Assembly (NCBI GenBank): GCA_943735955.1
Contig: OX030961.1
Location: 3,412,920 to 3,476,919 of the forward strand
Source: Piscicola geometra
Taxonomy: Eukaryota > Annelida > Clitellata > Hirudinida > Piscicolidae
Reading direction: 5' to 3'
Length of the DNA stretch: 64,000 nt
Shown: positions 46,825-64,000 of the stretch, one piece after another
Numbering within the stretch: the stretch's first letter is position 1
Layout: the number at the start of each line of letters is the position of its first letter
Program-made: the position numbers and the translations under genes
The notes under the pieces: generated by a model
What the model saw: only the letters and a program-made list of their open reading frames with translations
The model's database searches: none
Told to the model about the DNA's origin: nothing

Positions 46825-49800
46825 TCACAACTCAGTCACCAATTGAGAAGGATTTACTGTTTGGTTGATTTCTTGATGAACATTTTCAGCAATTTTTGAA
46901 AGATCTCTTTCGTCATCCACTTCATCAACTTTAAATTCATCTCTTTTTTTGCTTTTCTTATCGTCGCTTTGGCCATCACTGACAGAAACTTCTTCGGTTA
47001 TGACTTGAGTATGAAAATTTACAGTGTTGAGTAGCAAAACGTCGACAAATAACTTCCCTTCACTGCTTAACGAATGCTCAACTTTTTCGACATTTATGAA
47101 ATCGGGCATCTGGAACTTTTTTCGAAACTGTCTTTTAGTTACCTAAAACAAAAAAATAGATGTATTCATCTTAAAGTTTAATCTTTATTTGTTTCTTTAC
47201 AACTCTCAAATTTAATATTACCAATTAGAAAATAGCCTAAAAACTGATCTTAAAATTAATATTAAATTTCAAAAATTTTCTGAAATATATTTCAAATGCT
47301 CACTTGTGAAGCGTTCAATCCAAGAGCTGCTTCGTAACTGGCTTCAACCGTCAAACACTTTTTTCGTTCGTCTAAACTCACCGTCAGATCATCTTCCACA
47401 AAATCAGGACCCACAGGGAATGTGAGACGAATTTTCTTTCTTCCCCCTTCATCACAGACGATGGGCACAACCGAAGGTCCATGAGGTTTCTTCTGCGAAG
47501 GAAGGTGAAAAGGCATTTCCACGATGAGCACCTGTTGGTGGTTTGTTTGTTAATGAAAGTTAAGTACCTTTAAAGGGCAAATACATCAAAATATTCTTCA
47601 AAAATACCTTTTGATCTTGACTTAGTTCACACTGCATCGAGGTGGAGTCTGCGTGTCTCGGTAATTGCATCTTGCGGATCATGGTCTTTTTGTATAGCGC
47701 CACTTCTTTTTCCTCAAGGCACTGAGCAAACAGCGTTAAGTAGCCATCTTCAACGTTCAGTTGGACCTGTTTGTGTGAAATAAACTCAGAAGGGAAGTTT
47801 GTTATAGCATGGAAGTCAAAACATAAAATGGCATTGCAACCTCGTCAGGCTTGAAATGCTTTATGTCGAAACATGCTTTCAAGACGGGCATTCCATTTTT
47901 ATCGTCGATGTAGGCAGTGTCTACCGGCTCTAAAATGCCCTCATGCCGTTGCTGTTCTGTCGATTTCAGCACCAAAAACTCACTCATCTGATCCAGTTCC
48001 TCCTTTATGGTAGATATTTGTAACTAATTAATTTGGAGACGTTGATAGAGTTATTTATACAAGTTTTAAACCTACACAAGTATTAGCTAATTTAAAAAAG
48101 AGTTTAAAAACTAAAATAATGGTATGATTTATAGATTGTACTGTTCGAAATAAATTTTAGGTCAACAAATATTTTTAAACTTTGAAACATTTAGCTACAT
48201 CTTTCGATTTCTTAAAAAATATTTAATATTTTAACCTGCCATTCTTGCTTTTTGCTTTCAAATTCTAAGTCGATTTCTTCTAAAAGATGGTTTGTATCAG
48301 TCTCATCTAATGTTTCTGTTGCAGGTTTGCCCTTTGTAAACGAGAGAACTTTTTGGAATACCGCCTGTGTAACAAGATTCATGAAACTCAATGCAATGTA
48401 AAGCTAACAAAAGCTTTAGTTTAAGAGGTTTAAAGTGATTTATGCAAAAAAGTAAATTTTATAAGTGATTATTATCAATTAATTTTTACGCGCTCCAAAG
48501 ATCTTTCTAAAAAAAGATGAAATTATCGATTCATCAAAATCTGTAAAAATTAATTTTTTATATACTTTTTTCTAAATGAGAGGGTTGAAATCATGTTTTT
48601 CTTCTATATGCCCACTATAAACTAATTCGAAGCTTGGAACTAATAATTTACTCAAAAAACCAGTTTAATTAAAAAATAATTTAATTAAAAATGCAACTGT
48701 ATTTGTTTTATATATAAATAAAATGCGTAAAAAAAAATATAGAAAAAGCAAACATGGACAAACATCTAGGAGGGAAAAGGTATTTGTTAACAGATGCCAG
48801 TTGCTCAAATATACCCTCATTTCATCCTGCTTTGCTTTTTTACTTCTACCCTTATTTTTTTGTTTATTATTATAGATATTTATCGTGTTTTTTCGCTTCC
48901 TAGAATTTTTAAATACCAATAAATCATTACCTCGTGAATTTATCATTCTCGTTGTTTTCACCTATATAAACAGTTTACGGACTTTGCAACTTAAAAACTT
49001 TCACAACTTTTCAAACCTTTTTTTTCTTATTATTAGAGATTTGAATGAAAATTTCACTATAAGCAAACTGCAAGTTCAGCAGATTAATTTATATAGTTTC
49101 TGAAATAGTAAAATTTATATTCATGATCAATCAACTGAGACCAAATATTAAAAAAGTCGAAGTAAATCTTGAAAAAACTATTTCGCGTGATTTTTCTTTT
49201 CCCTTTTTTCATTAACAGAAAAAACATTTCAAGGAAGAGCAAACAACTAACGATTTTTCTATTAGAATTTGAAACTTTGAACAAGTATTTGCTAAGGTAT
49301 AAAAAAAGTAATTTCAGCTTATACAAACAACTTCACCATGTTTTAATGAAAGACCATCTCAGAAACGGATTTTTATTGAGAAAGATATAAATTATGGATA
49401 AAATTCGACAGTTCCTTCTCTAAAATAGCTTGGAAAATATGTCCCACAATATGTAATGGACAGGAAGGGCAATGGTATCAAAACAAAATAATACTTCGTT
49501 CATACAGCCTAGAAGAAGCACATTCATAACTCAGCATTGGCAGTTATGAAGTTTCTGGATAGCTTGGAGAAATCATAAAATGAAAAAAGAAAATGATGAT
49601 GAACAGGAGAAAAAACTACATGCAGAAAAAATAGATAAAAATTTGAGAAGAATTAGAAAGAGAAGGAATATAAGGAAAAAAGTAAGGAAAAATAATTAAT
49701 TTAAAATTGACTTTTGTTAAGAATTTTTGGTATTTTGAGAATTAACTAAACATTCGTGTATTTCAATAATTATCACGAAAAATCGGAAATAAGCGAAATG

Positions 49801-51350
49801 CGCAGGGTAGTAAAGATGATGCAATGAAGAGATAAAAAAATAGAAACGGCGTGATGAAGACGAAGATGAAGAAGAAGATGAAGTCAATAATAGAGGAAAT
49901 GTTTGTTTGCTTCTGCGCACAAAAGTTGGTGAAGAAAATTATATCTTAGCATCCAATAACTTTCCAATAAAGGCCAATCGGTAACACCATGTACAAACTT
50001 ATAACGTTTACATACAATATAGATATCTTTTTTTTAAACATTATAAATTTCCAACAACTCAAACAGCTTCACAAAATTTCCCTATTATTTTATATAGGAA
50101 TTTTTTAAAATTCTTTTCTAAAGGCGTATTTGATTAAAAATCTCCCGAGTCATGGGCGATAAGCTTATCTCCTCAGTTTATAACGAATCTTTAGAAAAAT
50201 AAACAGACGTTCGAAAACAATCTGGCATTTAATGCTTCAGATTAAAATCAGCATTGTTCATTCATCGGAGGCTGATGCTGAATAGGAGATAGAGAGCTGC
50301 TAATGTAAATATGCGTTGGAATCCGAGAGTAGAAGAGTCTCATAAAAAGATGTTGATTAGAATCGCTAGAAAGATCGAGGTTACGATTCTGAATGGATGT
50401 ATTACGCAATATGATTGTTAAGATTAATTCTTAATGGATACTTAATATTTATTAAATATATATAATAACGAAAATAAAATACTCACTAATAAAGTTGAGA
50501 AAAGAAATATGATGTAATATAAACGACGAGCAACAAGTAGGGCTGTTGGGCATTTAAGGATATTTAAAAATTCATTCTGAGTCTTCTATAAAGAAGATGG
50601 TGATCATGGTGTTGTTGATGTTGATGATGATTGTTATCAAGTGGGCAGTGATGATGAGGATTAAAAAACGATAATGATGATTAAAAAAACGACGATGATA
50701 ATTAAACTAGTGATGATGATGATTAAGGTAAAGATGATGGTTGATTAAGGTAATGATGATGATAATGAAAATGACAATGACTATGAAATGATATTGAAGA
50801 ACCTAGATTGTTTATGTGGTTTTGAAAGCAGTGGGCTACTAGCAATATAAAAAAATATTTCCGGTTAGTTCAAAGTTATTGAAAAATAATTAAAAATAAA
50901 AGATTTGAAGATCGTGCCGTTTAAAAAAGTACTTTGTTTACTCAGCTTCAGAATATACTTGACCGACATTTGAAAGTCCACGTCGATTTTATTTTTGTTA
51001 AATGTGCAATTGGATTCGTTGAATGCGAATTGAATTATTTCTATTCAAAAAAAGTTTAACCAAAGCTAGCTCACGGTTTTTTCAGGATTTTGATCACCTT
51101 GCTTTCCTTCAGAAGGCCAGTCTTCATTGGGATCAGACTGAGAAAGGAAGGATGAAGAGGAAGAATGATGAGAAGAAGAAGAGACATTGGTGAGAGACGA
51201 GGCAGCATTGTTGGATGTATTTGATTTACTGACGTTGTTTGCGGACTTATTAGATTTTTCATTCTTTTTAGAAACACCAAACACCCTTTTCAAGACTCCT
51301 CTTACTGAAAGCATGATCTTTTTGTCTGATTCCTTTTTATTTTTATTCAT
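46825..51350 (-). CDS. Small heat-shock protein with two alpha-crystallin domains (p40-like)
   Basis: An ATP-independent holdase chaperone of the HSP20 family. Exons 51350-51075, 48364-48236, 48002-47841, 47766-47608, 47531-47304, 47142-46825 give 423 residues. The N-terminal 90 residues are basic then Ser-rich (a His/Ser run near residue 70). The first ACD reads FDIKHFKPDEVQLNVEDGYL, TLFAQCLEEKE, RKMQLPRHADSTSMQCELSQ and VLIVEMPF, matching the beta-strand pattern F-(D/N)-x-x-x-F-x-P-(D/E)-(E/D) and L-P-x-x-(A/V)-D. The second reads KIRLTFPVGPDFVEDDLTVS, CLTVEASYEAALG, FRKKFQMPDFINVEKVEHSL and KLFVDVLL. The C-terminus is acidic and charged. Two ACDs in one chain are characteristic of flatworm p40-type sHSPs, which suggests the host lineage. 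The large first intron (48365-51074) is 2.7 kb. Confidence 0.85.
48366..51070. other. Large first intron of the small-HSP gene
   Basis: AT-rich, with GA-rich (49560-49700) and GATGAT-rich (50590-50790) stretches. Open frames here are not supported. Confidence 0.4.
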
Positions 51351-52305
51351 TCTTTTTGAAGATTTTTATATCCTTGTGAAAGTGTGAGATTTACGATTCT
51401 GTTCAAAATCTCTGGCTTATTCCAATAACTGTATTAAAAAAATTTATTTCTGTTTTTCAATCGTATCTCGAACGTTTGTCGGTTCCTTATCTTGACGTAA
51501 AGCTGGGATATTAGCTCTGAACCTTCTTTGAAAAGATACTTATATCTTCATCTTCTTAATTAAAATTTCAAAATATAATCTTTGACTGAGTGCTCTTGAT
51601 AGGTATATATTTTTAAGCAGACTTTAGGGATTTTAACGTTTCCAATAAAAATTAGAAAATTCAAAAAAATTACTTTACAGTATGCTGAAAGTAGTTTTAA
51701 ACAATAACAATAAACTATATTTTTAATAGATATCTTATATATATGTAAATATATATCTTGAAGGTATCTTTAATAAGTAATTATTATAGTATTTTAAGAA
51801 TTCGGAAAATTGACTGATAATTTTATTTTAATTACCAGTGGTTTTTAATAAACCATCTTTTATCTGGGAGTAAATCAACTCCCATCAATAATTGCACAGA
51901 TTTACCTTCTTTTTTGAGATAAAAGATTAAGTAGTTTAAATACTTGAAAAACAACCAAAATATATTTAAAATACAGTTTAATGAAAATTTGAATTTCAAT
52001 AGTGGACGCACCCAACCACTTTATATACTCGCCTAATAGTGAAGTTTGAATGCAGCGGTATAGAGGTATATCATATACCGTATATGTACTAGATAAAATT
52101 CAAGATACGATTCTCTTTGAACTATTGCATGCCTTGTCTAGCATGAGCATCGAACACAAGGAGTAGCAGATAATACTGTGCTTTCATAAGTTGTTTATTG
52201 GATTCATAAATCATTGATAACAATTTGGGGATTTTTAAACAGTTTTTTAAGAGTAAATGGTTTCATAAAAATGTAAAAAAATTTAATATCTTGATAGATT
52301 CCTGC
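51351..52305. other. Intergenic, upstream of small-HSP gene
   Basis: AT-rich, no exon seen. I looked for heat-shock elements (nGAAn inverted arrays) near the start and found only scattered GAA/TTC pairs (TTCTTTTTGAAGATTTTT at 51351), not a proper array. Confidence 0.35.
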
Positions 52306-52515
52306 TAACATTTTTTATTTAGTTGGCGAGCGGGTTGGCTTGGCGAGCAGGTTGACTTATATGGTAAGTCGTTGGACCTGTAACTTAAAGGTCGCCATTT
52401 CGAATTCCTGTTGAACCAACCGTGAGCTATCATATACCAAGCGTATATGATGCGGTGTTTCACGACTGCGAGTGGCGTCTCAGTTGCGTGCCTTAGCGCA
52501 TTATTATTGTTATTT
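52306..52515 (+). mobile_element. tRNA-derived SINE-like element (family C)
   Basis: TTGGCGAGCGGGTTGGCTTGG (A-box-like, partly duplicated) and GGTCGCCATTTCGAATTCC (B-box-like) are spaced as in a tRNA. A body of about 90 bp ends in GCGCATTATTATTGTTATT, a short-repeat tail. Confidence 0.55.
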
Positions 52516-54395
52516 ATTTCAAAGAAGTTAAATTAAATTAGGCGAATGTGGTTTTTCTTATTTATATAGCCGTATCATATAGGCTTTAAAAGAATCCACG
52601 TATAATTTTATACTTTAATTGGCAGATCACAAATTTTTGCTGAAAACTCAAAAATTACCCATACTAAACAATTACTTCACTAAATTTTCAACTTGAAAAT
52701 ATGGAATGTGGGTTACTTGGTACAATACAGATGGTTTATCGAGGCAACATAGCACATGGTACATCATAAAACTCTTATTAAGAAATTATTTTCATCTCTA
52801 AAAAACAAAAAGTAATTACCACGGTTTTCTATCATTATCTCAGTACTCATATGGACATTTTATTTGCTCTGAGTAATTCTGATTGCTTGGAGGAGAGCAA
52901 GGTAGAGCCTTTCTTTCCACAACCTTGAAACCGCATCAGCCGTAAAAACCACTCAAAAGCACTAAATATTTAGAATTTTATAGAAACATTTTGATAAACT
53001 TTTGAAACAAAATGAAGATTGGAATATGTCGAATTTATTCTTTTGTTACTGAAAAATTGTTGTAAAATGAAGTAAACTACAATAAGAATGAGTTTTCACT
53101 TTAAAAAGTAGTAATTACAAATAAATAAAGAATTTTTGTATGAAACCATATTTTCAAGTTTTTGGTCTTTAATTACAATATTTATCTGTTTAGCCCACTT
53201 TATAATTTTGCATACACACATTCTTGTTCATAATGCTTGTTTATGTGATGGGGTCGAGTGTCGGCTATCAATATTGTCGCAAGTAGATAATCTTGTGAGG
53301 TCAAACTAATTAATTCCTTCTTGATTATGCTGGAAAATATAACAAATTTGAAAAGTTTACTTATAATTGTTAAAGGCTCATATCATTAGACTATAAATTT
53401 TAACATACTTTTAGCTTCAATCTCTTTGAAAACTGCATTCTAAAAAAGCATATTCCTGATTGAACCCTTTGCGAGATAAAAAAAATCTAGAATGCCATGG
53501 GAATAACTACTTACTTTCTGCTGCATAAAAAGGAAATGCTTCCAATTCCATTACATGCGTCGAAAAACAATGCTAATCTATGATCGAAATATTTGTTTAT
53601 TCTGATTCTTTTTCGATTTTTCTTCTCAACTTGATTAATAAATATGCAATTATACGTTTTCTATACAAAGTATTTCATAAATTGGGTTTACAAATGAGTA
53701 ATAAAAAGCGCACTCACATTTTGTGTTTGAAATCAGCATATTCATCTCTGTGGTTTCTTAATTTGAAGACACATCCCTCCCAGCACACACACACAGTCGA
53801 AACATTTTTATAGCACAAATATTGATAAAGAAAACAGGATAAAATCACGGCGGTGATTAAATAATATAATCGAAACTAAAGAGGCTTTTCAAATTGTTGA
53901 TAAGATGAAATCGTGAATTTTCTTAGCATTTCTTCAGATATACAATTTAGAAGTTGAAGTCGATAAATATATTTTGAAAAGAAACATTTTTTTATATATA
54001 AAAAATCATATTTATTAAAAGTTATAATAAATAAAAATATAGATGAAACTGAGATTAAAATGTTTTATCAAGCCTTTCTTGACAAGCAAATGCTCTTCAC
54101 TCAATGGAAACTCTAACGAACGTAAAAGAATTATTCAAAAATATATATTTAAAATAAGTATTGAAAAAGAAAAAATTGTTTTTAACATGATTTTGAACTT
54201 CATATAAACACACAAATGGCTATATGATAAGTGAATATAACAAAAAAAAACATGTAAACAAAAATCAAAATCTCGTTCTTATTTGAAACTGAAAAAACTT
54301 TACAAATATCATAACATAAAATCATGATTTGAACAATGTCAATTAGAAAATATTTCGGGTTACAATTTAAAATTAAAGCGAAATTTTAAATAATC
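52516..54395. other. Intergenic, nothing recognised
   Basis: AT-rich spacer; holds the 3' UTR of the Ig-domain gene at its right end. Confidence 0.35.
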
Positions 54396-63318
<8,923 letters not shown>

Positions 63319-64000
63319 CTGAGACTGTTGTGGAAAGGTGTTGGAATAATGCTTGATAATGGAGAAAATGGGAGACAAAAAGCAGTGTGTTAGTGGGGGT
63401 ATAGGTACATTAGAAGATGAAGGTATGAAACGTTTTATAATGGAGTAAATTAGCATTAAAGTTTTGTTCTTGGAAAGTTGAGTAGCCTGTCTTTAAAGTA
63501 CTTCTTCGCGATACCGAAACGTGTTTAAAATATAATAAAAGATACATATTAAAATGACAGAGAAATTTAACACACAAACAAAATATGAAAAATAAATTTT
63601 ACAATAGTTTTTACAATTACAGCCATTAATGCTATTCTGAACGCTCAAAAGAAGCTTTTAAAGAAGCAATTAATCATGGCGCTGAGAAGTGCTTTCTCAA
63701 AACGGAAGATTACAGCATCCCGCGTGAAAAAGTCTAAAAATGACTACACCTTGAAAAATAGGAGAAGTTAAAAATCAGGAATGAAAAATGAGGTCTTAAG
63801 ACATATAAAATTTATTTTAACATTTATTTTTAATTTATGAAGTTAAGTCTACAGGTACTGTATTTGAATTATTTTTATCATTTTATATAAATACTTAAAA
63901 TATTAAGTCAACCCCCCCCCCTATATTAAACTGTTACTAGTATTACGTTTTAAAGATTTATTCTCAATTTGCAATCATTTTATTCACAAAAACTGGTTCG
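63319..64000. other. Right edge, presumed intron of Ig-domain gene
   Basis: No signal-peptide exon seen. A C11 homopolymer lies near 63911. Confidence 0.35.

Noticed and set aside
46825..48364. Considered as a PIH1/Kintoun-type CS-domain protein
   Set aside because: Strand pattern and LPxxAD/FKPDE signatures fit HSP20 alpha-crystallin domains better.

Overview
This is a metazoan nuclear genome window: AT-rich, gene-dense but intron-rich, with small GC-richer exons and introns packed with di-, tri- and tetranucleotide repeats. The gene content is animal (calbindin, PPP1R16, a three-Ig neuronal adhesion protein, Integrator). A small heat-shock protein with two alpha-crystallin domains resembles the p40-type proteins of flatworms, and several start codons sit directly on a 3' splice-like AG, as expected with spliced-leader trans-splicing. 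I therefore lean towards a lophotrochozoan, possibly a flatworm. That placement is inference. All gene models were built by hand from homology, splice sites and reading-frame continuity; lengths of the complete models divide by three.

Layout. 2-3980 (+): 3' part of a six-EF-hand calbindin with a charged N-terminal extension. 4917-5436 (+): SNRPG. 5632-10790 (-): CWC22, tail to tail with SNRPG. 11250-13440 (-): unrecognised Ser/Thr-rich protein. 13.4-21.3 kb: mostly non-coding, with a 540-bp (AGT)n tract and two exons of an unknown minus-strand gene (19792-20705). 21351-22414 (+): protein with two dsRNA-binding domains. 22681-29162 (+): INTS11, 19 exons including a 12-nt microexon. 29159-30802 (-): MRM3, whose stop codon overlaps that of INTS11. 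31027-35438 (+): RBM39-like splicing factor, head to head with MRM3. 36822-44488 (-): PPP1R16 (MYPT3/TIMAP) with PP1-docking motif, ankyrin repeats and CaaX box. 45090-46222 (+): 5'-truncated LINE. 46825-51350 (-): dual-ACD small HSP. 54396-63318 and beyond (-): DIP/lachesin/IgLON-type three-Ig protein with a hydrophobic C-terminus.

Working together. Six genes in the first 36 kb act in RNA metabolism: Sm core (SNRPG), spliceosome/EJC loading (CWC22), dsRNA binding, snRNA 3'-end cleavage (INTS11), rRNA methylation (MRM3) and U2AF-like splicing (RBM39). The most interesting signals are the AG-at-ATG start sites, the unusual 5' splice sites (pyrimidine at +3 in 10 of 18 INTS11 introns), an intron whose two ends carry complementary (GT)n and (CA)n tracts, and the overlapping INTS11/MRM3 stops. 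I found no RNA genes, CRISPR arrays or viral genes.
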